Assembly: GCA_038496445.1 (NCBI GenBank)
Contig: JALMLS010000525.1
Location: 62,001 to 126,000, forward strand
Direction: 5' to 3'
Length of the DNA: 64,000 nt
Origin: Trichosphaerium sp. ATCC 40318
Taxonomy: Eukaryota > Discosea > Flabellinia > Trichosidae
The notes beneath the pieces were generated by a model. It did not search any database. It was not told the origin of the DNA and saw nothing but the letters and a program-made list of their open reading frames with translations. A program made the position numbers and the translations under genes. This document shows, piece after piece, positions 22,032-34,429 of this stretch; position 1 is the stretch's first letter; each line of letters starts with the position of its first letter.

Positions 22032-25000
22032 TTAAGCTGTTGCTTTTGTTTCATCTTGTTTAAGGAATTCCATAGCACGCTCTAGTACATGATCACGTTT
22101 TGTTTGCATCAGAGTTGACACAGTATCCTACAAACAAGACATAAGCACAAACAGAAAAAAAGTTCCAAAAAAAAAAGAAAAAGCACGTGTTTTCGAACAA
22201 ACAAAAAGGAGTTGTTACCTCTACAAGGATATCTGGTGTTACACCATTATGAAATCCCGATTTACCGCTCTAATAAAAATCACTTAGTACAAGTATGCTA
22301 CAATAAAAAACAACGATAATGTTGTTCAAACCAGTGTCTTACCGTTAGCCCTTTGCCAGTAAAAAATGCGGTGATACCACCTGGTAATACAACATTTGTT
22401 GCGTTACCAGTAACGCCATGTGTGGTTTGTCCAATAACAGTGCAATCAGGACGGCAAGCCTAAACGTGACCACGTAAGTAAAAAAAAGGGTTAAAAAAAA
22501 ACGAACCTTCAAATACAGGCAATCAAGTTCACCTTGACCAAGAGTTGCTGTGGATATTAGAGCAACTAGTTTACCTGAAAAAGAGCATTAACAAAGTGCA
22601 TACAATATATTCATTCTATTCTCACCTTTAAAGACGCGTTGACGCTCATCGTGAGACGTATAGCAAAGTTGTTTTGAAACCATTACGCTTGAAGATAAAC
22701 CATCGTAAAGAAAAGTGGAAGGTGAAAAATAAGGTGTTGTAGTGTTTGTAACTGTAACTGTCTTTGATGAAAGCCATCTAGCCAATCTAAACGGAGGAAA
22801 AATTACAATCACAAGCTGGTAGAAAGTAGAGAAAGGAAGAATAAAAATAGTTTCCAATTTTGATGGTTTTTTTTTCAAAAGCTACCTTGTACAAAGCGAA
22901 TTAATACTATTGTTGTATATAGCGTACTCTGGCATAATTTTCTTTGTTGGTCCGCGAAGATCAAGAATTATGGCTCGTTTATCAATCATTGAATGCATAG
23001 CAATGTCAACAGACTAAGCACGACAGTCAGATCTAACATCAAAAAAGAAAAAAACAGAAAAAAAAAAGAGAACGAAAATTCGTACAGAATAGAGAAGACG
23101 CGTAAGGTCCATATAACCAACTGTGCGATCATTTGGATGGGTGGCTGTGAAAACTGGAAGACGATTCGATTGTTGTTCGAGCTCGTTGAGTACAAAAGCA
23201 GGAGTTGTAGACCTTTACAAAGAAGGGTTAAGATATGCTTCATAAGAAGCTTTTTGTACCTAAGGAGCTCTGCTTCATATGTTGTCTTTCCTCTCTTTAA
23301 TGTGACCTTCGCAATGCTATTAATCTGTCCAGCGAGTAGATATAGAGACACACGCCAATTCAATCCATAAGGAGATGAAGCAGAGTATAATGGTGCAAGT
23401 TTCTCAAACAAAGTTTGAACCTAAACACCAAGTCAATTACTTTGTTCAACAACAAAAAACGTACTGAAACACCATCAACAGCTGTAATAATATCACCCGG
23501 TTTAACACGTGTCAGATCAGGATTAGCACCAGTGAGGTGCTCAATAGCTGATACATGAGCAATGTAAAAATTACCGGCGATTGACTTGACGTTGATTGGA
23601 GGCACGTGTGTACCGACGTAGTTGGATAGTACAGGTGATCTTTGAATAGAATAATTAGTACACATAAAGTACTATAAACAAAGTAACATACTGCATGAAG
23701 CACTGGAAATCCCCTGTCTGTGCTATAACCTTTGCAATACATAGAACATATTCTTCAACAGTTTTTGATGCTTGAACCTTAGGGAGGAACTCTTCAAGTA
23801 CCTCAGACCATGGACGTACCATTTGGTCTTTGTAAGGATAGAAGAATTGAATCTAATCCATTAAATCAGATCAAGCGTTAAACGAAACACAAAACGCAGC
23901 AAAACAGGTAAAGAACCCTCTAGCGGTAGCGACTACTTACTGCGTTCCAAAGCTTAAACAAACCAAGAAGTCTGTATTCCATACTTGGGTTAGGCATGTT
24001 CTTGTATAATCTGTCACGTCTAATAAAGTATGTAAGAAATCAAATATCGCAAAGTAAAAGAACAGACTTACGTTCCCAAAGAATAGGACGTCTGTACAAC
24101 AGCCTGCTTTTGTGGTGTACGTTTAGTACAAAAGTCACAAGCTACCATCACTGCAGGATCTTTAAACTTCATCTTTCCTCTACCAACAGGTCCATTTCCG
24201 AAGTCCTAGAGAACGTCATAAAAAAACCACAAACAAAAGTTCTATATACCTGTTTTGCATCTGGAAGGAAACCAATACCGCCATCTGGTCTAACAATCTC
24301 TGTAGCACGTACACAAACCTTTTAAATCACATTAGACAACAACGGAAGTACGTTAAACTAAACTAGTGATGATGAACAAACATACACGTAAACTATGAGG
24401 CAAGGAGACTTGTACTACTTCAATACCCGGTTCAAAAGATAGTACAGAACCGGCACCAATCATAACATCACCTTCACGTGTACAATACACAATTTTAGCC
24501 TTGTCTAATAGAAAGTATTAATAAAACCGGTCACCATTATTAAACAGGTACAATCGTACTTTGAGCTTTCAATCCAATGGCAATGTTGATAATGCCCTGA
24601 GGTGTGTATTTATCGATAATGAACACCATCTGTTTTGTAAATGTTTTATTCTTAGTACCACTGGTTGGTGTATACGCTAATGCATCACGTGTAAGGAAAC
24701 CTACGTAGGAAGAAGATTAGAAAAAAACAGTACAAGGTTCGTTTAACTTCATAACTAAAAAAACATACTGTGCTTGAAGCTTGAAGGAGCAGATTGGAAT
24801 GGTTCGTGTTCACGTAGACCTTCCCATACACGTTCACGAGAAGTAGGTAGAGGTAAAGGCTCATTAATAAATACTTTAAATGTCTCTGTAAAGATAAAAA
24901 CAAGGATTGCTGCACTGGCTGCCGAATGTTTTGGATTGATACATCTGGAAACATTAGCGAACAAGTCTTAGGACTAGAAAGTTACCTAAAATCGAAAACA

Positions 25001-26774
25001 AGTGCGCGTGATGCGCTCATTGCAGAAGAAAATGCATTGTCCATAGCCTCACGTTTTGAGCTTGTTTTAAATTGATCATAATCAGTGACTTATTGAAGGT
25101 CAGTAATGAACAAAGGAAGAAGAAAAAATAATGTGTAAAAAAAAATCATTGGCTTTCTCCGTACTTGTTATAAGTGCTATATCTGTTATTTCTGATATGA
25201 CAACATTGGGTTGTGGTTCTATTTCAGGTTCTTTTTGTGGCTCTACTTCAGCTTTTTGTGATTTCTACACAGAGCTTTGAGTGACATACAAAAAAATTTT
25301 GTGTTGTCAAAAAAAAAAGAAAATAACCAACGTTTTGGTACAACCATTTACAAGCAAAGAATACCAGTTGTACCTTATCTACGCCGTTTGATTTTGGTGG
25401 AATAATGGCTTCCTCAACCTGGTCTTCAGGTTTTTTCTCACCGTTTGCTTCAGGGGCTTTCTTTTTAGCAGGTGGAGCTTCCTTTGGTTCTTTTGTAGCA
25501 GACCTTCTACGAGCCTTTCTTCTTTGTCTAGGCGATGCAAGTCTTTGTTGATCAATCACACGTGTGTTTGGGTCTTTCAAGTTTGTCAACATACCCGCAA
25601 TAGCGGCCCTACATATAATGAATACGAAAGAAAATTATAAAAATAAAAGAATTCTTACTTGTAAGACTCTGGTGTCACATCACCATCAAGTTTTGGTATT
25701 GTCTCAACAAGTGCCTTATCCCAACAAATGTCTGTGCGGTATGCGAGGTATGGATGTGTGTATTTAATGCATCCCCACAACATACATAGAGACACTAGCG
25801 CATCGCTTGTTCCAGCAACAGATGATACTAAAAACAGAGTAAATAATGTTGTGTTTTTGGAAGGTAATAAGAACTCCAAGTCTACCTTGAGCTACTTTCT
25901 GACCCTCTAGAAGAGGTAATATTTGTTCCCTTTGTCTACGTTTTAGAGCTTTAGCAAGCATCTTAGCTGTACGCCCTCCAATGTTCTCAATATCCTTCTA
26001 AAAGACCAAAAAATCAGTATATGTGCAAACCCCAAAAATTAATAAAAACTAATTTTAACGCGCTCTGATTGACTTACCTTAGCGCCATTCTTCATTAATA
26101 ATGATATACACTGATTAGAGCAATTTTCTACAGCCTTTTTGAGGTTAGTAACGAGTTTTAAACGCAGGTAGGTTAAAAAGCTACAAAACTTTAAAAAAAG
26201 GTATCTGTACCCAATGTAATGGAGTCATTTTCTCTAAATCTTGCGCGTTAACATTAGCGCCTTTTTTAATGAGCATCTGAGCAACTTCCAAGCTAATGGA
26301 ATAAAAATCAATCCAACACAATCAACATTTACAAAAAAAAAAATTAATCCAAAAAAGTCAAAAAAAACGGAGTTCTTAGGCCGCTCAATGTCGGCTTGAC
26401 AACCGCCAAGCGTCTTTCATTGCGTTGAAAGCTTTTTTCGAACCTGTTTTGAAACACCGCTTGATGCAGTGGTGTCTGACCAAACACGTCAACGACATTG
26501 ACATCAATACCACTTTCAATGAGCTCTAGAGCAAGCTGGGGCATATCTAACAAATACTATCAGGTTTAAATGCCACGTGGTTATTAAAAGGGTAGGAGAA
26601 TAGTAGAAGAGTATTATGGATAGCTTATGTACTTTTTGCAGCCGCCCAATGAAGTGCAGTCTTGTCTTCCTGATCAAGGACTTTGTAATCGAGCAAGTTG
26701 CTCTTAAGAGCCTCTAATATCTCTTTTTCGCTGCGAGAATGAATAGAGTCGATAGCTGACACAGTATTACCCAT
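22032..26774 (-). CDS. Ankyrin-repeat protein with S41-peptidase-like region(s)
   Basis: A long many-exon gene. It starts with MGNTVSAID at 26774 (exon 1, 26633-26774), another possible N-myristoyl site, and ends with FLKQDETKATA before TAA at 22032-22034. The first part holds ankyrin repeats (KTALHWAAAK, FGQTPLHQAVFQNR, MTPLHW). A charged KKKAPEANGEKKPEDQ linker follows. The second part resembles tail-specific (S41) proteases: a PDZ-like VKPGDIITAVDG, RAIILDLRG, an ISTATLGQGE stretch where the family has its catalytic Ser, VIGQTTHGVTGN, and the closing FHNGVTPDILVED. An earlier segment (DYDQFKTSS...ALVFDFR, then MVFIIDKYTPQGIINIAIG) looks like a second, more degenerate S41 unit. Not all exons were resolved, and two genes joined by me remains possible. 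Catalytic activity is not established. Confidence 0.65.
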
Positions 26775-27118
26775 GATAGATCGTTTTTAACTGCCTTATA
26801 ATTATTAGGTGTAAAATACACTCGCGATGTAATCTCTGGGTATATGGGAGTGTACCTGCGCTTGAAAAATTTGTCTACGTCAGGTATTTCTTATCTCGAG
26901 TTGAAGAAAATAACGGGTGTCCCAAGTGGTTTTTTTCTATGATATGACAGCAAGAATACGTTGCTGAAGCTTCGGTCTTCGGTGGATTGCGAAATGAACT
27001 GAATAGAGTTGACATTACAACATTGGTATTTTAGCGTAGAGGGAAGCATAGCTCCTCTTCATCGCATGCATTGTAGAGTACAGTAATAAACGCTAGTGTT
27101 ACAACGTCTAAGTAAAAA
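26775..27118. promoter_or_regulatory. Divergent intergenic promoter region
   Basis: A 344-bp spacer between two divergent start codons (ankyrin/S41 gene leftward, RCC1 gene rightward). It must carry both promoters. I see no clear TATA box or other element beyond AT-rich tracts. Confidence 0.4.
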
Positions 27119-29356
27119 ATGAGCGATAAAGGTACGTTAAACGTCTGAACAAGCTAGATTTACAATATTGAACGCTATTGTATGAATAATAATGCTTTTA
27201 AAGAAAAAAAAGACGAACCGAAAGAAACAGAACCACTAAAGGAGACAAAGAAACCCGCAAAGGAAAAGTACGAACTCAAAAAGGTGATAACAGCACTCAC
27301 ATATTTAGATTTACTTATAAACCTGCTGAAGAACCTGAAGCTACTGAAAAGAGTAACTTATACGCGTGGGGTGTCGATCTACAGATCGGTGCACGTCGAA
27401 AGGGTCCAAAACTTTATCTTCAGCCAATTCCAATCCCAACCTTTACAACACTGAAATTCAAGGCAATATCACTCGGAAACAGCCATTGTCTTGCTCTTGC
27501 AGGTAACTAACAGAATCAATTCGCCAACTTATAAACGTTTACAGAGGATAATACGCTTTATACTTGGGGAGATGGTCCATCAGGCCAGCTTGGACTCGGA
27601 TATCGTCGTAGTGCTCTAGATCCTACACCGATCACAAAGCTTCCTAAAAAAGTAGTAGTACAGTCCATATGCTGTGGCCAAGACCATTCTTTGGCTTTAT
27701 CAACAAAGTACGAAGCAAAGCTATACGTTTAAACATTAAACTAGCAATGAAACGCCTTGAGACGTCGTAAAACTCCAGTAGCACGGCTGTCATGCTTTTT
27801 GTTTCTCTGTTATTTTAGTATGAGTATTTTGGTCTAACACAGCTAAGAGGCGTCATGTTGAGTTGGGGTGAGAATAATATGGGTCAGTTAGGTCAAGGTA
27901 TATCATTTCCACTTGATAGACCAAAGATAATAAAGCTCAAATCGGTACACCATTAATTTATTTTGAAAAGCATACTTCGAAAAAAAAGACATGTCTTCTT
28001 TTTTTTTATGGTATTGGTGTTGACAAACTTAGGTCGTATTTAAAAAAGTAGTAGCAGGTTCCCTTCATACAGTTGCATTGACTGGTATGACTTTATACGC
28101 GAATGATTTCAAATGTCTAACCTATTATCTTTAGATGAAGGTGTAGTATACGCCTTTGGTGGTAATTGGTGTGGCCAACTAGGTGTTGGAAGCGATAAAA
28201 ACCGTTATGTACCAACGTTAGTTGACATTAGTCATAAGTGTACAGAAATAGCAACTGGTGAAGTGCACTCATGTGCTATAACTGGTATGTTCTCTCTGAA
28301 ACAAAACGTTGTTTCAAATTTAATGCTTACCTTTTTTGTTTTAAGCTGATGGTGACATGTTCACGTGGGGCGCAGGATCTCACGGGCGTCTTGGTCTTGG
28401 TGATAGAAATAATAGATTAGTACCTTTTAAGGTAGAATTAGGTGACAGAAAGGTTCTTTCTGTTGCTATGGGCGTTGATCACGTTATTGTACAAACAGGT
28501 ACGCTTTTTGTTTTTTTTTTGTATAGCGTTTTGTTCATTCGTTCTTGTATTGTGTTTACCTTATTTTCTTTTCAGAAAATGATGGTTTGTGGTCGTGGGG
28601 AGCCAATGTATTTGGTGAATTAGGTACTGGAGATAATTGGAGACAACTGCGGCCACGACAGACACCTATAGATAAAAAATTTAAAACTATTTATGCTGGC
28701 TTGCAAGTGCGTTTTTTTCTCTATTTTCTTGATTTTAGCTTACTTAGAAACGTATAGACTTCTTATGGTTTAGACTCTGAAGGCCATTTATGGGTATGGG
28801 GTAATGCTAGTGATGGCAAACTAGGTGATGGTAAAGTAGAAGGGAAATATCTTTCCCCTGTAAAGCTTGAATCGAGTGTTATTTTTGAAGAGTTAGCTGT
28901 TCAGCGCAGTACGCTCTTTAAAGCCTAAAGAAGTATTTGTGACTAATATATGGCCATAGATTTGGTATTGAGCATGGGTTCAGGAGATGTAGAAAAAGTT
29001 GATATCCCTGAAGATCTGTCTATTGGTAAGTAGTTGCTTTGCCTGATATCTTTGAATCTGTGTTTAATATTTGTTGTTTTTGTTTTGTTTTCTTCCTTCG
29101 TCGTATCATTCTTCGCCTTACGCCTTAAATAGACACACTACTTAATAAGTATTTGCCTGTACCTGTCAAAGAAGAGAAAACAGAAAAAGAAGGTGAGAAA
29201 GAAGAACAAGAAGAAGTTGGTGAAGAGACTGCTCAAGATATTGCTATGCGTGAAGCAGCTAGAAAGGCAGTTGAAGCACGTTCTAAGCGTAGACAGTATC
29301 TAGACGCTTTAGAGAGCGAAGCATTGCCCACTGAGGGCGATGTTAGCAAGTTGTAG
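27119..29356 (+). CDS. RCC1-repeat (beta-propeller) protein
   Basis: Twelve exons from 27119-27131 to 29133-29356 close in phase to 485 aa. After a charged Glu/Lys N-terminus come RCC1 repeats: LYAWGVD, LYTWGDGPSGQLGLG, LSWGENNMGQLGQG, VYAFGGNWCGQLGVG, MFTWGAGSHGRLGLG, LWSWGANVFGELGTG and LWVWGNASDGKLGDG. That is seven blades, as expected for a full propeller. A Glu/Lys-rich C-terminal extension of ~100 residues follows (KEEKTEKEGEKEEQ...). RCC1 itself is the nucleotide exchange factor for the nuclear GTPase Ran, but many RCC1-repeat proteins have other partners, so Ran is not claimed. The 3' splice site before exon 10 was chosen at 28757 because it alone keeps the repeat frame. Confidence 0.9.
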
Positions 29357-29436
29357 TTTTATGAGCACAAGCACGTTTTTTGAACACAAAATGAATAAAA
29401 AAATTGATAAGTCATTTCCTTTACCGACTGTATAGC

Positions 29437-30419
29437 ATGACATTCTCATATCTTTCTGATATTTTGTTATTGCAACGCCCTTTGAATGACTTATCACGTC
29501 AGATATCGGAGGTACGAAGCTTTGTTTTTTTTGTAGATGTGTGACGGTGTAGGAGCGGTGATTCTTTTTTTTTGACTAAGTCAATCTTTTGCATTTTGAA
29601 AGTTTGAGACTACCATTTGCTACAAACAATTACGTGAACTACGTCTAGAAGCTATGTCACGTACGTTTTCTACTAGAAATAAATATTATCTGCGTATTGC
29701 GAAAGCGACTGTGCTCCCTGTTTGTTTGTATCTTCATTCGCCAGATACCTTCAAAGATATCCACCTACAGGTAGTAATAGCACTTGTTACGCTATTTTAA
29801 CGAATTCAACCCAGGAAATACTTACATACTTCCACGAGCAACTACCAGCGCATTTGGGGGTACGCTAACCGGTATTGTACACTTTAAGCGTTAACACAAA
29901 TGAAATTTCCACAACTATTCTAAAACAGCGCCAATCTCTCTTTTTGACATATTACATACGTCCCAACACTCATAATTACAGGTAAATCCACAAACTGGCC
30001 ACCTTGGGACACAAACAACAAATCTAAGACAAAACCCTAAAAAATATAAAAGCACGCCCTTAACTTCTCTCTTTCAAAATTCTGACGTTTGCAAAAGGCG
30101 AAAACGTTCAATTTGTATTCTATTTTACTGATACTGAACCAAGATACAATGTACTTTCTGAGGCACGTGATAACCACGTGTTAAAAGTCAAGATTTTTTA
30201 ACAACTCTTTAGAGTTCAACAGGCTATGCTGGGTATTATATTACACGCCATTCTTTGGTTGTAGAGACTTTCCCTACTGATGAACCAGTTGTATTGGAAG
30301 ATTTAGATGCTTCCCAAGCACATATTAGTAACTATTTTGAGGGCGAAGTTAAAGCTGCAAAAAAGAAGAAACCTAAAACAAAAAAGTCTAGTTTTAGAAC
30401 TAGTATGTATAAGCAGTGA
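29437..30419 (+). CDS. Unrecognised protein, ~215 aa
   Basis: Exons 29437-29511, 29603-29770, 29815-29859 and 29929-29981 follow in phase. A further pair, from ~30105 to 30158 and from 30214 to the TGA at 30417-30419, completes the gene. The junction between exons 4 and 5 could not be closed in phase, so one boundary is wrong. The text reads MTFSYLSDILLLQRPLNDLS at the start. It continues with TVLPVCLYLHSPDTFKDI, VQFVFYFTDTEPRYN, TGYAGYYITRHSLVVETF and a Lys-rich end (AAKKKKPKTKKSSFRTSM). No signal peptide or membrane helix is evident. I know of no matching family. It lies 80 bp after the RCC1 gene on the same strand. Confidence 0.55.
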
Positions 30420-31664
30420 GCAATGTACCATAGCAACCTATAAAACTCAGTCTGTAATTTAAGTGGTGTATCTTTCATTTCAGGCGTATCTCATCCATTA
30501 GTTTGTTGACTTACAACCTAACCTTGTACCAACCAAGCTTTTGTTATCATAGTTCTGCTAAAAGTTGCACAAGCTAGCAAAACTGTCATATCTTAAACTG
30601 TTCTAAAAATCTGAGTCCAGTTAATTGGTAAAGTATCGAAGATCTAATCTACGTTATTGAATGTCAACACTGACCCCAAACTCCAAAGCATATTTTTAGC
30701 GATTTCAGACGTGGTGGCGCTCTGTGTAGTACTGTAGATATCATTAAGAACAATAAACTATCAAGCCGTTTTACTCATACAGAGCTAGATCTTTTATTTC
30801 AAAACAAACTAGCTAGCACTCGCGTAATTCCACAACATCACCTCCAATAATGTATATAACTACAGTAACAAGAGGTTTGTAACTCGTTGCAACAGCTTGT
30901 TAGGCGATTATATCTACTGGTTAGATAGTCTAATGCAACGGGTACCGCTTCTCCACATTCCTATCGCGGCAGCTTGATGTTCTGTTAAAGCAAGTTTACG
31001 CGAAAACACAAACAAGGGAAACCTTGTTTACTTGCTTGCCTCGTATGTTACACAAAATCACAAGATCCCCTTATTTTCACGTCAGTTTAGAATAACACCT
31101 CCCAAAAAAGCGATGTTACCATTTTGGAAGTTCAAAACTAGGCAGGTTTGCACAAATTAGGTTTCCGACCCTCCCACCTTGTGGTTCCGCTTCGTACATT
31201 CACAGCATAGCCACGGTTGTCCACTAACTCTTTAACATACAATTGGGTGTCAAACATTTGTACTAGCGCGCTAAACCCGACAAGTACGTTGTGCAATGCT
31301 ACCTCCTCTTGAGTTCGCGTTACGCTCCTTTACGCTATTTAGCGGATGTTCAAGGTCCGTAAAGCGCTATCATACATTTGGGAAAGTTAGGATATACAAT
31401 AGCACCAAAACTTCCTTTTTTGACATTTTGTGCGCAAGTTGCCTTGTTTTAGCTGTTATGCATACATATACCTTAGGGGCGTCCAAAGAATAGAATACGT
31501 AGTAGAAAATTCAACAGTAGCCAAAAATGAAAAAAAAATGAACAAAAAAGGCAACAGGCAATTTTCGGCAAGTACTATTGATACCCATTCTACAAAGAGC
31601 CACTCCTCCCGGCTCCAGTTTTTTCCTATAAAATCTCCCTAGCTGTACTACCATCATCTAAGCA
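30420..31664. other. Intergenic stretch, no supported gene
   Basis: About 1.2 kb upstream of the single-exon gene at 31665. The open frames at 31296-31642 are short and lack recognisable content. The stretch ends with the TATA-like box described separately. Confidence 0.4.
31627..31633 (+). promoter_or_regulatory. TATA-like box of the single-exon gene
   Basis: TATAAAA lies 32 bp before the start codon at 31665, in CCTATAAAATCTCCC. Position and context fit a TATA box with a very short 5' leader. It is inferred from the sequence only. Confidence 0.45.
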
Positions 31665-32186
31665 ATGGACATCCAGAACCTAATCACTAACGACGTACCA
31701 ATTCTACTTGCTCTTAAGAGTCAGCTTTGCTATTCAGGGTGTTCTAATAGGGTTTTAACTCTATCAGTTTCATCTGGTGTAGTAAAGAGAAGAACTACCT
31801 CCAACAAACGCTCTATTGATATTACATCGCATATAAACTTTATAAATACCCCTACGTCAGCTTCTAAGCGAGATAAAGCTAAACGACAAAAGAGATACAC
31901 ATCAACACACGGATTATACTGGAAGCACAAATCAACATATCATTTCGAGAAAATAGACTCTACAACAAAGTCTACGAAGCAAAAGAGAAAACAAAAGAAA
32001 ATGTCAAAAAAGAAAATGAAGAAATCAGCGTCAGAAAGTCACAAAACTCTGTTTACAGGGACCACATTAACATGGAATCCATCTGCGTTTAAGAAACAAA
32101 AAGCAGTACCTCAAAACACTCTACAACATGTACAACGATTTTCCAATGGGTTGTTAGTACCCATAGAACCTTCTATGATATGCTAG
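31665..32186 (+). CDS. Single-exon Lys/Ser/Thr-rich protein, unknown
   Basis: An intronless frame of 173 codons from ATG to TAG, unusual in this intron-rich region. The N-terminal ~40 residues are mixed (MDIQNLITNDVPILLALKSQ). The middle is strongly basic, with KRTTSNKR-type and KQKRKQKKMSKKKMKKSASE runs that could act as nuclear or nucleolar localisation signals. The end, TWNPSAFKKQKAVPQN, is less charged. A TATA-like box lies 32 bp upstream and AATAAA-like text follows the stop. No family recognised; a nucleic-acid-binding role is only a guess from charge. It could also be a fortuitous frame. Confidence 0.5.
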   Translation: MDIQNLITNDVPILLALKSQLCYSGCSNRVLTLSVSSGVVKRRTTSNKRSIDITSHINFINTPTSASKRDKAKRQKRYTSTHGLYWKHKSTYHFEKIDSTTKSTKQKRKQKKMSKKKMKKSASESHKTLFTGTTLTWNPSAFKKQKAVPQNTLQHVQRFSNGLLVPIEPSMIC

Positions 32187-32425
32187 AACTAGCTACGAGA
32201 AGTTCTGCTGTAAATAAATGTAAATAATACGCAAAATGAGTTAAAATGACCTTAAATAACCATTTCTAAATGGTAAACGTAGAGTTCCCCGAATTACTTG
32301 GTATTTCCCAAACCATTTTATCCTTTTTAGGAGTTCTTCCTTATTTGAACAACCTCATTCCAAAGTGCGGTTTGCACCGCGCATTAATAAACACTAAAGC
32401 CCACAAACGGCAAAGCGTCAATATT

Positions 32426-32496
32426 GTATACGAGTAGTGGAAGTTCTTTTCGAGTAGCTCACTTTTTTTGTACACAAAGAACTTCCACTCGAGTAC
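32426..32496. repeat. Inverted repeat (hairpin)
   Basis: TGGAAGTTCTTT at 32438-32449 is the exact reverse complement of AAAGAACTTCCA at 32476-32487, with partly paired flanks (GTATACGAGTAG against CTCGAGTAC) and a 26-nt T-rich loop. A CGAGTAGCTC copy inside the loop also has its reverse complement at ~32990. It could be a mobile-element remnant or a structured RNA. Confidence 0.6.
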
Positions 32497-32908
32497 AAGC
32501 CAAAATAAGTCGAATTAGTTTATTGACTTTTCTTTATTTTACTGTACATCAAACTCAAGCAATAGAGGCTCTTTGGTTTGTGTGCTTTTTCTCCATTGCT
32601 TGGTTGTTGTTGCGGTTGTAGCAACAAGAATTTGTTTTTGCGTAATATTGTCTGTAAGCGTAGCACGAACAATAAAATACGGCAGGTCGTGGTGCTTTGA
32701 AGCACACATAAATTTACAGTTTATCTATAGCGTAAATGAGTACAAAGAAAACGATAAAAATGCGAAGAAGTAGTTTTCATAAATTCTGAAACAATGGATT
32801 GTGGGTAAATTTTTTTACAGGGTAACCTTCAATTTTCGGCAGCACATTGCAGTTCACTAGTAAAACCGTATCTACAAATGCTGCTTAATATTCAAAACGA
32901 ATATTGCA

Positions 32909-34429
32909 TCAGTACAGATGTACGCAATCAATAGCACTGTGCTGAAATTGAGCTTACCCGGTAAAAAAATGTACCGTGTAGTCAAGAAAGAGCTACTCGT
33001 TTGGAAAAGTCAAATTTTCGATTTACACGTACCGCAAACACGCCTTTTTCGATAGTTTTGACATGGTTACTCTTTACAATGGCAATACGTTGCCTTAATT
33101 TAGGGTTTAGTTTATAAGCCTTTTTCGACCCACAATACTCCTTGCACGTCTCGCATTGTTTGCATTCCACGCCATCAGGACCAGTAATAGAACAATAAAA
33201 AATGAGCGCTTTTTCATTCACTTCTGGCTCTTTTTTGAAATGAATTGCATTTCCTACGATAAGAGGATAAGAAAACTTGAAAACAACCTGCAAAAAGAAA
33301 TAGGGCAACTGAAATTAATGCAACTTGTTGAAAAAAAATAGAAAACGCCACGAACATTGAACAGTTTTAGGTAAATTCGAGAAAATTTTAACATGCTCAA
33401 TCCTGAGTGTCAAAAAAAAGATTTTTCCCTAATATCACGTAGTTTTCGTTTGTAGCAACAAAGTGATAAAATTTTGCAATTGCGAAATAAGCATACCATC
33501 CACGCATAAGCTAAAATGATAATTCAAATAATTTGCTCGATTTTTAACGTCAAAATTTTTTTCAAACAGAAAAATCACAATTGTAGGCCAATAACTCTCG
33601 TGTTAGGTATTGACACAACGTACCCGAATATCCACATGGTATGGAGCTGTATACACGCCAATTTTCATAATGTTCCATGCCTTTCGGGAGCTGACAAGTG
33701 AGAACGTGAAACAAGTTTCTATAAGTGACCACAGGGCTCTGTACTTTCATCAAGCGCGTAGCATTTGCTGTTCCACGCCTATTCATAAGCGTTGGAGAGC
33801 CTGTAGGTGTTCGGCTGGGGCTTGGTACTTCAGTTTTTTCCACTTGCATACTAAAGTCCTCTGTGCTATTAGATGCGCTCAAAGTGCTCGAGGAAGCGTT
33901 TTGGGGTTTAGGCGATGTCGGTAAACAACTAACCGTAAAATTATTAGTTGAGAAAACATGCTTTCGTGCACAGATGGCGTTATTTTACATAAATAAGTTA
34001 AAATACATTCCTTTGCCGTTAGCAATTTTTTGTTGAGTTTTGTTCTCAGTTTAGTGTAACTGCCGCTTAAAAATTGCGTACCCTTGGCGTAGTGCAATTA
34101 AAGGAGGCAGTTGGGACGACATAACTTCACGCGCGCATTTATTCGAAGATTGGCCATAATACCGCATACCATGATCTGTGCGAGTATTTTCGTGCGTCTG
34201 CGCGTAGTAGTACTTTTCGTCTACAATTCTATTAGTTGGCTAAGCGTAAAATAACAGCCACATTACCCACGCTCGCTAGCAAAGTAGCTCCAGTTTGATG
34301 ATTTTGGGATAGAAGAGAGAATGAGTCATTTACAGGTGGCGAATGGTAATTCAACTTTCTAAAGCTGCAATCCTCGTCATCAGACATAGCACCATGACGA
34401 GCTGAATCAAACGTAAAGCTGTCAAGCAT
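32909..34429 (-). CDS. Possible regulatory protein with cysteine cluster
   Basis: Five exons (34267-34429, 34082-34220, 33655-33928, 33033-33287, 32909-32941) close in phase to 287 aa. The first half is Ser/Pro-rich and disordered (for example TEVPSPSRTPTGSPTLMNRR). The second half is folded: ENWRVVFKFSYPLIVGNAIHF, then IFYCSITGPDG and a cluster CKQCETCKEYC, then a basic stretch to IEKGVFA. The cluster could bind zinc. The layout is faintly like the Spt23/Mga2-type fungal transcription regulators, but the match is too weak to name. The last exon adds only ten residues and is uncertain. The donors are GTATAC and GTACGT. Confidence 0.55.

Noticed and set aside
29661-29676. GTACGT...TAG that looks like an intron in the unknown gene
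   Set aside because: Only 16 nt, and the frame is open through it.
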